This document shows positions 22,625 to 34,872 of a stretch of 64,000 bases of DNA, in pieces. Made by a program: the position numbers and the translations under genes. The notes beneath the pieces are model-generated. The model did no database searches. It worked only from the letters and a program-made list of their open reading frames with translations, and was not told where the DNA came from. The DNA lies in assembly GCA_000827325.1 (NCBI GenBank), contig KN832888.1, positions 658,069 through 722,068 of the forward strand. Direction: 5' to 3'. Every line of letters begins with the position of its first letter. The stretch's first letter is position 1. The DNA is from Oidiodendron maius Zn (lineage: Eukaryota > Ascomycota > Leotiomycetes > Myxotrichaceae).

Positions 22625-25600
22625 GATGAAGTACCCAGTACTAAGAGGCGGTCTAAAGGAGTGTGGAATCTATCCACTGCGGAGTTTGGTCAGCCTGTCT
22701 ATCTTGCGCTTGGAGAGCAGTTGTGTTGGCAGACACTCAGGAGGTCGGTAAACAAAAAGGGGCTTCAGAGTTTCTTGCTGCAAGCTTTCACCAAGGTTCC
22801 AGAAACACAGACTTTGTGCATTGGAATGTTTACGAGATTTGGAGGGGTTTCGGAGAACGGCAAGATGAACGAAAGGTAGATTGCGGTGGAATATCTTTTG
22901 AGTAGAAGCAATTGCGGACGGTGACTTCAGATATGAATATATAGTAGCGGGAGAAAGAAGATGCGGGTATTGTCTGTGGATGAAAGAGCAGGAACAATGG
23001 CAGCGACTGAATAACGACCACAACCACAATAACAAAGCATGGGACAGTAGGCCACTCACAGGAAATCTTGATTTGAGCCCGAAAGCCGTCGCCGCCAAGG
23101 AGAGGAAGGGAAGGAAAGAAGAGAGTCAAGGAGCCGCGAAGAGTCGACGTGAAGAATCTCCTTGACGGAATGGCTCAAAGCGGACGTGGGCGCTTTGTAC
23201 ACTCTTATACACATCAAGGTATTTCGGGTTGACCCTGCCAGTCCGGGTCCATGGGCAGCCAAACAATCTGCGCAAACCGGATTCTCTGGTTCGACTAGCA
23301 ACGCTGCATTTGCAACCACCACATACTCGTCCCGTTTTCTCGGGGGGAGATCTTGGCCTGTCGACGCCCCTGCTAGCCAACCATATGCTGGACGCTGCCA
23401 CCATGCCATCGCACTCTACTCCAGGCATAATACCAGTACCTGACGATCCGCGGACCGAATCAGAACCAGCCGCTTGTTCGATAGTGACGATTCGCGATCC
23501 CCGGGGGGAGCTAAATACAGGCTATGGGTCAGGGGCCGTCCAGGGCGGCACTATTGTGGGCACAGTCGCAGAGGGAGAGCGCCGCCCTCAATGCGAGTGG
23601 CTGAGAGCACGAGCGACAGCAAGCACGCATAGACCGGACGAGACGGTCACATCCACCGGATCGCGTTGTGGACGTGGCATAGGAGACCTGGGTTGGGGAG
23701 CTGGTTTGGGGCGGAAGTGCCGACTCGCGCCCTTTGGCTCAGTGGGTGAAGGAGCCATGTGAAACCTCGATCTGCCCACTACCAGCTCGACCGGCTGCTG
23801 TGGTTGGACGGCGGGTGAATCTCCCCTGGCGCCTTCCTTCCCCTGGGTGATATTGGACTGAAGAGAGAAGGAGAAGCCGCAAGTTGAGAGCCCCCCCCAG
23901 CCACCAGCATCAATATCGAGATGGACCGACAATGCTAGACAGAAACTGATCAGCGCCTCTAAGCAGCAGGTGGGCTTGAGAAGGTCCCAGTCTAAGCCGC
24001 GGTTTTGCGACTCTCTCTACACTTCGTTCTGGAGAAGTGCCGACTACTCTACCCACGACATATGGCACCTACCTAGGAAAGGAAGAGGCAGTACAGCGCC
24101 AATGCAGGCTGCGGGGGAAGGGAGATTAATGCCATGATAATTGTGGCAAGATGTGGTGGACTCTAGCTGGCGGTATCCAATGCCTAATTGCCAACTCTCC
24201 CTTTCGCTGTCACTCCTCTGCGAGAGAGTCGCCTTAACGCTTCTCTTCTTTAATGACAGGTTCTGGAGCCCAGCCGTTGTTCTGCTGGTTGTTTCACACA
24301 ACGCCGCCTCGCTTCTTGGGTTGGTTGAGCGAGATGGCATGTTTCAAAACCGAATGATGTCTACCCAGAGGCGAGCAGACCAGGCTTGATACTCCCCGCG
24401 TTTCAGAGATCCCAGCCCGCAATTATCGGACGACGCCCACTTTAAGCTCGGTCCCAGACAACAACCACCGCATTATTTCCACTGCCCGCCTGATATGAAA
24501 ACAAATGGCGGAGAGATGAGCAGGCAAGGGCGCTCCTCTCCGCCAAGGCTAAATCACGATTGCACACCTTTGGATTCTCTCAAATCGTCGATCCCTGGTC
24601 TTTCGGTCCGAGTATTGATTCGCGGATTCCTGTATCGTAAGGCTGGTGGTGGCTGATCCTTTCCGCCGTCTGCTACTGTACTCTCTGGGGTCATCACGTG
24701 TGGAGTTCTCACGTGTACTCTGCTGCAGCATAACCCCGGCGAGCCAAGATGGATCCAAGGCCCTGTCCTAGCAAGGTTATCGCTCCGTGGTGCTTAACGT
24801 AAGGTACCAGCAGAAATAGGGGCATTGACGTACCAGGGACAACGCCACATACGATATCGCTCCTGAAATTAGAACATCGTGCACCATGCCGCGGCGGCGT
24901 GATATCTATCAATAGAGACGAAGTCGTGACCGCGCTATTCCCTCTTCTTGATACTTTAGTCCATACATATTAAGTCTCTAAACCGTATAGATTATTTCGA
25001 ACATCCAGCATCGTTTTATATTTCCACGTTGCTCACGCAATAGGAATCAATTCGGAACAGGTTAATTCCGATCTTCGTTCCTACGCTCAAAGATATCCCG
25101 ATAACGAGCTCCTTGAGATACCTTTCAAAGGAAGGCACATGCTCCACTTCTCTATCCCGTAGTTGAGATAACGTACTTACTGTGGCGGGCCGATTCTTAG
25201 GATGCAGAAGGATTCATGAGACCCACCGAGCTGGGTTTAAAGCAAGCCCGACTTGAGGCCAAGCATGAAGCGGCCACTCCGGTCATCTCTTGAATACAGC
25301 ACGAAGCGAGGTAATTCGCATGACAAGGCATTAAAGAAGGAAATTTCGGTAGTACTGTCTCGTTGAAAAGTGATGACTCGCATTGATCTAGAGCTAGGCC
25401 GCTGTCTGCCACCGGATCGATTCCATTAAAGCGACGATTATCCTCCTGAAGAGTACGCCCCGCCATTTCCCCAATGCCAGTGCAAATTTAACTGTCCTTG
25501 AGACGCCGCGCTCCCAAAACTCCCCGAGTACTAGAAGTGTAAGCCTTAACGCTCTACACTATAAACTCCCAGCAGTGGTTGGTATAGGGGGTGAAAAATC

Positions 25601-25900
25601 CCCGAAAGCAAACTCCGAGATTCTCCCATAAACTCCAACTAGTTATTGAGATTGCTGGGCCCGTCGAAGAACTAAGATGCAAATATACGAGAGCTGGAGT
25701 ACAAGGCTTGTGAGGCGTTGCACCCCATGCTTTTCTCTGTCTTAATGCATCGCAGTGCTCCAAGGCTGCACGACGCTATCCCATATCCCCCAGTGGCAGC
25801 CAAAAATAGTCGTACATCCCCCCAAAAAATACAACTGATGATTCTAATCGTAGCTCTCAACCATCCTTTCGTATCCCTTCGTGTTCGTCTCTTGCTTCAC
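22625..25900. other. Long gene-poor region upstream of the glucanase
   Basis: About 3.3 kb. It includes the GH55 promoter and, at the far end, the 3' side of NTO1. Open frames such as 23229-23762 (+) are arginine- and serine-rich with no domain and look random. A CCCCGGGG palindrome at 23499-23506 contains the CreA core SYGGRG on both strands. Two CACGTG boxes lie at 24695-24700 and 24710-24715. No gene or transposon is recognised. Confidence 0.45.
24695..24715. promoter_or_regulatory. Tandem CACGTG boxes
   Basis: Two CACGTG cores start 15 bp apart, each within the longer direct repeat TCACGTGT. They lie far (about 2 kb) from both neighbouring start codons, so they may serve an unannotated transcript or have no role. 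Confidence 0.25.
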
Positions 25901-28900
25901 TCATCTTCTCCTCTTGCTCTTTGCCTTCTTGGATTTGGCGGCTGCAGCAATAGGCGTCGCTTCTATACTCGGCTTCTCAGTATCAGCCACCAACTGATTG
26001 ACTTGCTCATCATCCATTTCGCTGAGCTCTTCACTTGGGTCAGGTTCGTCTATGGCTATCTCCGTAATATTCGTCCCTTCAATGTTAAAGAAGCCTCTGA
26101 GAAAATGAGGGACGCCTCCTTCAATAAGGGTGTTGTCTGTCGCAGGATTGTCGTTGATGACTGGTTCAGGCAATAACTGTATACCAAGTTGCCCGTTTTC
26201 AGTGCTGTGGATATGGCCATTCATATCTGCGCCCTTTAGACCATTTGGCTTGACTGGAGCTTTGTTCCCGTTGACTTCGGCGAGAGCTGCAGTAATAGTA
26301 TCTCCGTCATCTTTGGCATCTTCCAAATAGCCTGTAGAAACATCGACTACAATGTCATCCTCGTCGTATGGTGCATCAACATCTTCCATTTCAACGTCAA
26401 TGACATCGTCGCCTTGGGCATAATGTCCAGTACGACCTTCCGTTGCAGAGTCGCCATTTGTGTAGCCGACGCCGTCAGGTCCTGCTTCAGTCATCGCAAC
26501 GTCTCCTTCGCCATCTTTGTGTGATCCTGCCTCTGCTTCAAGGCAGACTTCCCAGAGATGCTCAAGCTTCTTCAACTCCTTCTCAAAATCAATACCGCTA
26601 ATATCAGCCTCGGCTCGAAGAGCGGTTTCAAATTGAGGTTGGATTGCCTTGATGATTCGCTTGGCCAGTTTCCTGCGCTCTTTGATATCCACGGCGGGTT
26701 TCTTTGGCGAGGAGGAATTATGAAGATCGACTTCCGGCTGAGGAGTAGGCTCAGAAACAATGCCGGCAGTAAACACTACACTAAGTTCTCGCACTAATGG
26801 CATTGTCGTAGTGTAGAACGTTTTCCTTAGCCGTGCTAGAATTTTGTTTAAGCCATCGGTGAAGATATTCTTGATATCAAGCCTGTACGTCATTAGCAAT
26901 GTGCCATAGGCCGTGTGAGAGGCCGACATATACTCACACTAGTGCTTTCTCTACTACTGGGGGGAAGAGCCTTGCGATTGGGAAGTAAATTGCGTCCATG
27001 ATATCGTCTTCCACCAATGCGAGGTCCAGCTTTGATTTCTCGCGCTCCACAACATCGGCCGAAAGGGCCTTTAGCTTTTCCAGATCGTCTACCAGAACTT
27101 TGGCAAATTCAATGCGTCGGTCAAGCTTCTCCCTCCCAGTCGGGCCCATTCCGGGGAAGTTTCGGCGGGTGATCTCAGCGGAAGAGAAAGTTTCCGACTG
27201 CAACTGCAGCCGTTTGAGAAGTGGTGCACCTCTCCGAGCCTCTCTCTTCAGCGTCCAATATTTACAGGCCTCCGCAACCCACTCCTTGCGTTTACGGATC
27301 CCAAAACGTTGAAGAGAGGTTTCAATCGAGTCATAGAGGATTCTGGGGATGACAGGAGCCCCGGAAGGGAGTTTCCAGATGGTCTGCTGAGGTTGGTTAC
27401 CTTTCTTCTTACCCTCACTTAAGGACATCTCAACAGACGCGCCTGTAAGTTGCGACTCGTCTGGTTGATGATCGGTGATGGCATGACGGTGTGTGGCCGC
27501 CAGCACCAATGCCGCCTGCTGGCTATCAGCCCACAAGCGACCACGCATGGTCCTTTTGTAGAAAGAACGGGCTGCTCGAAAAGCTTCGGGTACGTTATTC
27601 TCCTTCGTATAATCAGGAGGGCAATGTTTGTCGCAGAAAGCCTTGAGGACGGTCGTGCCATCAAGGACAGACAGGGTGCCATGGCTGTTCTTCATCTTCA
27701 GGAACAAACGCGCTTTCCTAGCACAGGTGACATGGAATGCTTGATAGCAAGCTTTATTACCGCACTGGATGCAGGCACCCATGCGTTGATTGCAAATATA
27801 GCATGTCAACTTCCATCGGGTTTTCGGTACCTTTTCAACATCCATCACTGGTTCCATGAAGGTATGGTTCCCAAGGGAGACCTCGGGAATCCACATAGCA
27901 CAGAGTAGATGAGCCCATTTGGACGCGTTAGTCTGCTTGAAGGCTCCATCAATATTCGGACAGAAAATGCAAGTCTGCGTCGTGGTTAGTGTATGAGGGA
28001 GTGTATGAAGTTAAGGCTACTCACCGGAATACCTCGGCCTGCCAATTGGCACCTTCGACAAAGCCACTGGCCCTCGGGAATGAATGGGACTCCGTAGCAT
28101 TCTTGGTGCACTGCCAAGTCGCACCCGTCGCAGAAGACAATTGCATTTGTGTTCTCGCAGTCCCCATCATCACAGATGACGCATTTGCTATCCTGCTCCT
28201 CTCCAGCTTGTGGTTCACCATTGACTGCAGCCGCAGAACTTGATCGTGGTCTATGAGTTTGGGGAGGCTTGGGGTTGGGTTTGGGGATCCGCTTCTCTAA
28301 GGCATGCCATTCTTTTTCAATCTTAGTCATGGTGATCTCGAACATCTCTCGCGTAATCGCTTCAGTATCAGAGCGTTTGCGGTCCTCGTTGTGTGCCTTG
28401 AGCCATGCGTCATCTTGATCATCCATATCATACTCCACTCGTCCGACCCCACCCCCCCCGATTGATTCGCCGGTACCATGATCCAGGTCTTCGTCAAGAT
28501 AAGCATCCGAGGCCCTGATGTATGTGCTTTCTGGACGGATAAATCTATCGGTCTCCTGATATCCCACATTGGCCATGGACTTATCAACATACCGCACAAG
28601 ACCCAAGGATTTGTCCTCGAATCGAGCAAGGGTGTTAGATACGCGATAAGATGGCTGAGGTAGAACTAATTTCTCCTTTGGATACGTATTTTGGATTGGC
28701 GGGAGCATTGTGGGTGTCTGTGGTGTGCTCGAGCTCAGAGTCTTGCCTTGTTGTGCGGCCCTATTTGCCCAGAATGTGATTGGGTCCTTGGGGGGTCGAC
28801 CAGGTCTTCGCTTGCCACCACCAGGAGTACCAGGAATAGCGATAGTTAACGATGGTGAGCCGTTAACAGAGGTAGTAGGTGTGGTGTTGCCTTCGCCCTT

Positions 28901-29650
28901 AATGGACGTCCCTTCCGCGCCATTGACGTTATTTGTCGTGTTATCATCGGCAGAGCCATCTGCCGAACTGGGAGCCGATCCCAGGGCAGGAGTTATCCCA
29001 TCCACCTCATCTGCACTGAAGGCCAGAAAAGGCGAGTTGAGATCTAGGTCCGGATGAAACTCTTCATACCCGCGTTCTTCTCTCGGTTTATATCCATCAC
29101 TCTGCACTGCTGCGGCAGCTTGTGCTGCAGACGCATACCTCATCTGGGGTTGTTGTGCGCGTGGGAGAACGGTTTGTGTACGCGTACTTCGATCTCGACG
29201 GCTATCTCGCCGAGGGTAGACAACCGGTTGTACGCCATTAGCCAAGTTCTCTCGGCCTATGCGGCCACGAGGTCCAATATAATTGTACCCTCCTGGCCCC
29301 GTTCCGCCTACGGGGATTTCGGTGCCATCTTCATCAACATATCTACCCCCACCACCTGGGCCACCTGGTATGTACCTCAGCTTCTTCTTGGGAGGGTCGG
29401 TCGATATGCCACCTTGCGTAGCCTTCTTGGAACGGGGTGCGGCGCGTTCAGACCTGGGGCGGAAGTTGTTTGATCTAGCAGTCGCAGATCGACTTGGAGT
29501 GGTTGGAGGGGTGGCAGTCTCCATCTTGACAGGTACGCACTCACTATCTCGCGTTGGGGAAGTTCCGATCTGTTGTTGATACCGTTGATCAGAGAGAGGT
29601 AATACCTCTTCACTTTCACGAGGAGGTGTTAGAAGCGATCGGTCAAACAA
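25901..29650 (-). CDS. nto1: PHD-finger protein of the NuA3 acetyltransferase complex (NTO1/BRPF-like)
   Basis: Three exons, 28025-29650, 26938-27974 and 25901-26882, give 1214 aa. The N-terminal ~330 residues are disordered and Pro/Gly-rich. An enhancer-of-polycomb-like segment follows (VEYDMDDQDDAWL, IEKEWHALEKRIPKPNPK). A PHD finger at about residues 490-540 (CVICDDGDCENTNAIVFCDGCDLAVHQECYG) leads across the first intron into the extended PHD module (TCIFCPNIDGAFKQT, WAHLLCAMWIPEV, CYICNQRMGACIQC, CYQAFHVTCARKA). The remainder is helical, with an acidic stretch and a basic KKAKSKRRR end. The order EPL-PHD-zinc knuckle-PHD defines BRPF/Nto1 proteins, which hold the histone acetyltransferase on histone H3 tails. 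I see no clear bromodomain, as in yeast Nto1. The intron falls exactly between the two zinc modules. Confidence 0.9.
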
Positions 29651-31245
29651 TAATCCGGACTTGCACCAGCCGTTGTACCGGAATATTGATTATCCGTTCC
29701 GCCAAAAATCTTGAATGACTTCCCCGAGGCAGCGACTACCAGTATCGTGGTACAATGATCATCAATTTCATGTTTCGCTCCGTCGCGTTGGTCCATGGCG
29801 AGCAAACTTGTTTGTTCAAGTCAATCGCTAGGTCTGGACTTGTCTGGCCGCTGTTCAGCTCGGTAACTGAAAACGGCCCAAGAACCTGGATCTCCCGCTC
29901 AGGGGCGTAACCGAGGGGATCGGAGCATCCTTGTCTTTAGTTGGCGGTTGGCAAAGTTAATGGGATTCTGGACGTCTATTTTATTTATCTTCTGGGTCAA
30001 TTTCATCGAGCTGGTGAAGCATATTAAAGATGGCCGAAAAGCTGCGCTTACCAAAATATCCCACTGATCTTTAACCTCAGCTTCTATGGTTACGTTGTTG
30101 ATAATTGTGAAAGAACAGCCCCGCCTACGCAAAAGCTTATTATTCTTCGCTAGAGCCGACGCTTTATTCCTTGTATTTCCCGTGCCTTACAGCCGCGCTT
30201 CCGTTTTCGAAAGTAGCTTGAAGGGTTGCGTCCCTTGCAGCAATGACGCCCACCTTCATAGTCCCACGCCACCACAACCGCCAGCCACGGATGGCAGGCT
30301 CCAGTCAACAGCAGTTGACTCATCTGACGCTTTTGAGAATTCGTGTATTCAAATCTATACTTGGGTGCCTAGTTAGTGGAGACAGCTGATTACGTCCTTT
30401 AGACACTGGCATCCTTACCCAGGTTGTCGCCTAAACCACTGCACTTCCAAATAGATCCTGAATTAATATAGGAATGGGCGTCAATTAAATGATGGCATGG
30501 TTGTGAATGAAGCTTCTCTCGTATCGTTGCGTATTGCACCCACGAGTTAGGTAGACCGGAATTCGGGAGACCGGCCTCTTTTCCACTTACAATTACAAGT
30601 ACATTCAACCCCCATATCCTCCGTAAGAATTTGTAACTATCTATCGCGAATTGATATAATGCATAGAATGTAATATTGTACTCACATCCATACAAGGATA
30701 TTTGACTCATAGTCTTTGGTCGATGGCCCGAGGATCCTAAAGTAATGCCGCAGGCAGCATCGCCACTACGATTCTCTTCACGTGAATAACCCATCACTCG
30801 CTCATGCTCAGGCTATAAAGTCTCCCTCTCTCCTCATAAACTCCTTCTTTCCCCTCCATCCTAGTGCATGGGCGTTACACCTAACTATGAGGAGATAATC
30901 CGAGTTGGTGTTTTTGCTAGTTGAAAACTATTCCATGACCACTTCTGCCCTTTTATTACATCGGGCAGAGAATCTTTTGACCAATTTATCTCGAAAGAGA
31001 TCTTGTTTTCATTGCGCTCAGTCCTGGACTGCCGTGAAGAAGACGGAGTATATGTACTACGGTCCTATGATTTAGTTTTATATAGAAGAATGGAAGAATG
31101 GAAGTAATCGTAATAGAGATGTAAAGGGAGCGAGAAGAGGAGGGGATCGGAATTTTATGAGAGCGAACACCGACCTCGATTAACTTACGTAGAGCGCGCA
31201 AACGCGACACCCCAATCTCTCGTGTGTAGCGTTCTGCAACGCAAC
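29651..31245. other. Divergent promoter region between NTO1 and dynactin p62
   Basis: About 1.6 kb shared by two divergent genes. The sequence is AT-rich in the middle. Open frames are short and unrecognised (for example 30399-30797 on the minus strand). Nothing else is seen. Confidence 0.45.
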
Positions 31246-33017
31246 ATGGCTGAATTCAAACCATACACATATTTTCAATGCCCTTGCTCAGACAACTCTG
31301 TATCCGTCCGAGAAGTTGGAGGAGCCAATCCTGCTGGCCAAGAAGAAACCGACGAAGACGAGCGCACCTTCGACCCTAGAGCTCCGCGAGCCAACTACAG
31401 CTTATACCCCCTCGAGCATCTCCTGTATTGCGAGGATTGTCACCAAATTCGTTGTCCGAGATGTGTGCTGGATGAGATAGTATGCTGGTACTGCCCAAAC
31501 TGCCTGTTTGAAGTTCCTAGCAGTAGCGTGAAGAGCGAGGGGAACAGGTAGGCCCTCTCCCTTGGCCAGCACAACTGCAGCTCATATTATCGTCTAGGTG
31601 TACTCGCAGTTGTTTCCAATGTCCAATATGTACAGCCCCACTCTCAGTCAGCAGTACAGAACCACCGCCGGAAGGGCTAGGCGCGGAATATGCGACAGTT
31701 TCCGGGACTTATGTACTGAATTGCTCATACTGTCTCTGGAGCTCGAAGGAGATTGGTATTGAGCTGGACAAGCCGAATAGCGTCTATGCACAACTTGCAA
31801 AGATAAAAAATGGAGGCGAGCCTTTGCTGTTACCCAAAGAGCGACGAAAGGCCTTGGAAGAACGAAGGGAAGCCGGCGAGGATGGCAGCCATATACCAGG
31901 CTCCAAGGAAGAGCAAGAGCTCGACGCTGAGAGCCATTTCTACAACCTTAAATCCTTCTACCAAGAACAACTGTCTGACTCCTCTCCTGCCGGTGCGCTT
32001 GGATTAACGGGCGACTACGGTTACGGCTCCCCCGGCGCCCTCTCCCGCATCATGGGCCTCTACACATCTGGCGCCCTTGGGGACCGCAAATCCAAGAACA
32101 AATCCGGTACAATGCGCGAAGCCCACGATGCACTCGAAGGCCTCCAGATCACCCCCCTCTCCGCCTCCGACGCCATCGCTCGCCTTTGTACCTCCGGCTG
32201 GGAAGGTACGGCATCCCTCTCCCAGCGCCGCGAGCAGCCTCACAACCCGCGCTTCGTCTCCGACCTGCGTCCCGTCGCCAACCTCTTGCGTACTAAACGC
32301 TCCAAGCGGTGCAAGACATGCCGACACATCCTCTCGAAGCCCGAATCAAAGGTCCAGAAGACGCATTTCCGCATCCGTCTCGTCGCGCTGAATTACATTC
32401 CCAACATCGCCATCCGAGCACTGCAAGCACCCTCCGCGCCCTCGGGCCTCCTCGCTCCACTCAAACCCACACAATTCCTTCTGACCTTCAGCAATCCACT
32501 TTTTGATAGCGTGAGAGTGAATATCGCCACGCCCGCCCACACGCCGGGGCGCTTCGGCAGCAAAGTCACCATCCTGTGTCCGCAGTTCGAAGTTGGCGCC
32601 AACACGGACGTCTGGGACGAGGCGCTGGGCGAGAGCGGCGGCAAGGCAGGCAGCGAGCGTGAAAAGCGACGCACGAAGGCCGAGGCATCGGAAGGCCAGG
32701 GGCAGGCAGAGGCAGGGAAGATCTGGGAGCGCGGGCGCAATTGGGTCAGTGTGGTGGTGGAGGTTGTGCCGGCATCGTTGAGGCTGGATGGGCCGGAGTT
32801 CTTGAAGAGCGAGGAGCAGAGGAGGGACGCGGGCCCGCTGAGAGAGGACGAGGATGTCCTAGAGATACCAGTGTTCGTGAGATTGGAGTGGGAGGCAGAT
32901 GTTGCGGGTGAGGAAGGTGGAGGGTTGGCTACTGGGAATAAGGAGAAGGAGGTTAGGGAGAAGAGAGAGTTGGCGTATTGGTGTGTTTTAGGAGTCGGGA
33001 GGATTGCGCAGGATTGA
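31246..33017 (+). CDS. ro-2: Dynactin p62 subunit (RO-2-like)
   Basis: Two exons, 31246-31547 and 31598-33017, give 573 aa. The 50-nt intron splits an Arg codon. The start is the ATG at 31246 in the context AACATGGC. The N-terminal part is cysteine-rich, with paired zinc motifs (FQCPCSD, CEDCHQIRCPRC, CWYCPNC, CFQCPIC, NCSYC), and a further CKTCRHIL motif lies near residue 340. This spacing is typical of dynactin subunit 4/p62, which sits at the pointed end of the Arp1 filament and helps attach dynein cargo. In Neurospora, loss of ro-2 gives curled (ropy) hyphae. The C-terminal half is beta-rich with acidic, low-complexity insertions (GKAGSEREKRRTKAEASEG). It is convergent with RPS7. Confidence 0.9.
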
Positions 33018-33319
33018 GAATGACAGCATGGCATTTAAAAAAGCGCATAGTAAATATACCCCTCTGAGTTGTTGACATGGCGACAGATGTGATACATCCT
33101 AATTCACGTATACTAAGAGGGATTCGGAGTTCATGGTGGCAAGCCTTTTCTATTCATAGCCTATCCATAAGGAGAGCATTCATGCGCCTCAATGTAGACT
33201 CCCACCCATTCGATTAGCCAGCATGAAACACCCATTCATAGCCCGGCCAAGCTTAGCCATAGCAAATCACTGCTTAACTTTTCCTCTCTAGAATCACACA
33301 CGCACCTTCACCGCCACCT
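33018..33319. other. Convergent 3' region
   Basis: A short gap between the stop codons of dynactin p62 and RPS7. It should contain both 3' UTRs. Nothing else is seen. Confidence 0.5.
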
Positions 33320-34351
33320 CTAATACTCCACAGGGGCGGCTGGGAACTCAAAGTTTACGCCACGGCCAGTCAAGCGTCTGTACACCTCCGAGTAGGTATC
33401 GAGTCTGTGGTCGATGGTGTTCTTCTCCTTCTCATCGAGCACGACTTTGAGCACCTTGCTGCCGTCCTCCTTGGTTCGCAGGCGCTTGCCAACGATCTCG
33501 ACGGGGAAGACCAGGTCGGCCAGGATGGCGTCATGCACGGCGGTGAGGGTTCGCGAGCGCGGGCGCTTCTGGGTCTGCGAGGTACGCGAGCGGTTGGAGC
33601 GCTTCGGGCGAGGGAGGATGCGGCGCGAGGCTAAGATCAGGACATGTCTATCGGAGAACTTCTTCTCGAGCTCGCGGGTGAGGCTGAGGTGTGTTAGCTT
33701 TTGTTCATGACTGATGTAATGCTCCATCCCGCTTTGAAATAGGGACCTGGAGGAAGGGCAAAAAGGAAGGGAGGTCATACCGTTGTTGCACCTTGTGGAA
33801 GCCCTGAAGGGATGGGACGGGGACAAAGATGACAATCGCCTTCTTGCCGTGGCCAACTTCAATCTACAGATCGATTTAAGTCAGCATGCGAGCTCCATGG
33901 GATTTCCTTTGCTTGTAAAATAAGAAAAGAAGATCTCTGGTCCGCAGCCCGTCCGAGTCCACAACAGAGGACGCCGGTCCAATCCATTTATCACAGTATG
34001 TTTGTTTCCATCTTCTCCTGTATTTTACTCAAGTGTAGATAGAACCGTGTATGAATGGGTCCGGCGCCACCGTCGCTCATCGTTCCATTTCTTATTCTCT
34101 TGGAGAATAGGGCTGCTTCTCAATTTTACGTCTGCCATTCTTCATGGGAAGAAATGGCAGTCGGATAGGTGTTCTAAAAGTCAATTGGTGCTCACCTCTC
34201 TTGCGGACACGATTTGAAGAGGTCGGAGGGCCGCTTTCAGGTCGGTCGTGTTGGTCTCCAGATCATAAAGAGCGCTGGCGATGCTCGTCTCGAGTTCAGA
34301 AGGGCTCTGGCGGGATGGGCTATTAGCCGCAATCTTGTTGAGGGCACTCAT
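33320..34351 (-). CDS. rps7: 40S ribosomal protein eS7
   Basis: Three exons, 34196-34351, 33781-33863 and 33320-33683, give 200 aa, the normal length for eS7. The protein starts [21 protein letters not shown] and contains the conserved blocks [27 protein letters not shown] and [27 protein letters not shown], followed by [21 protein letters not shown]. It is part of the small ribosomal subunit head/body region in the cytosol. The first intron is 332 nt, long for this genome, as is frequent in fungal ribosomal protein genes; the second is 97 nt. Upstream, a HomolD-like GGTGACTG and a CACGTG box lie 120-140 bp before the start. Confidence 0.96.
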
Positions 34352-34872
34352 TGTTGCGGGTTGGCTCTTGCTGTGCTGGAATTGACAATCAGGGTCGCGA
34401 GAGGAACTTTTTGGGGATGAAGATGTCGTTAGCGAGCCGTCGGGTTTAGCCCTACAATCTAGGTACGCGACATGGTGACTGATCACGTGCCAAATCTCTA
34501 CCCGCTGTTCCAGGCCGACGGAACTTTTAAGGCCAGAGTGAATTAAGGTACACGATTGGATTTGTGGTATCTGGGATATTGGAAAATGCTCTGAAATACT
34601 GTGTAGTCTAAAATCTAATGACGCAACGCACCAGCACCTATGGCGGATGCAAAACACCTGCAGCACTTGCCGATGTTGACACCCAATCCAACCTATTCTG
34701 TGCTATCCAATGCCTATACCTCGAGGGGTGTTACTCCAAAGAATATACATCTGAATGCCCAGTGAACTCCTAATTCCATCCCAAATTCCAAAACAAGAAC
34801 GCGCCGAAATCCAACTTCCCATCTATAGTATCAACCCAGAATACAATACTTTACTGTACAAAGATCTACAAC
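34352..34872. other. RPS7 promoter and 3' end of the F-box/WD40 gene
   Basis: About 520 bp between two minus-strand genes. It holds the RPS7 promoter motifs at 34474-34489. The rest is AT-rich 3' flank of the upstream gene. No coding sequence is seen. Confidence 0.5.
34474..34489 (-). promoter_or_regulatory. HomolD-like box next to an E-box upstream of RPS7
   Basis: Read on the minus strand, CACGTG is followed by CAGTCACC. HomolD (CAGTCACA in fission yeast) marks ribosomal protein promoters, and Cbf1 with its CACGTG site controls them in several ascomycetes. Seven of eight HomolD bases match. The pair is 120-140 bp upstream of the RPS7 ATG. The role is inference from these known systems. Confidence 0.45.

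Noticed and set aside
23229-23762. 177-aa plus-strand frame in the gap upstream of the glucanase
   Set aside because: Low-complexity Arg/Ser/Gly composition and no start or splice context; reads as random.
33864-34195. Box C/D snoRNA in the RPS7 intron
   Set aside because: The best box C-like and box D-like words have a mismatch and lie about 200 nt apart, too far for a normal snoRNA.
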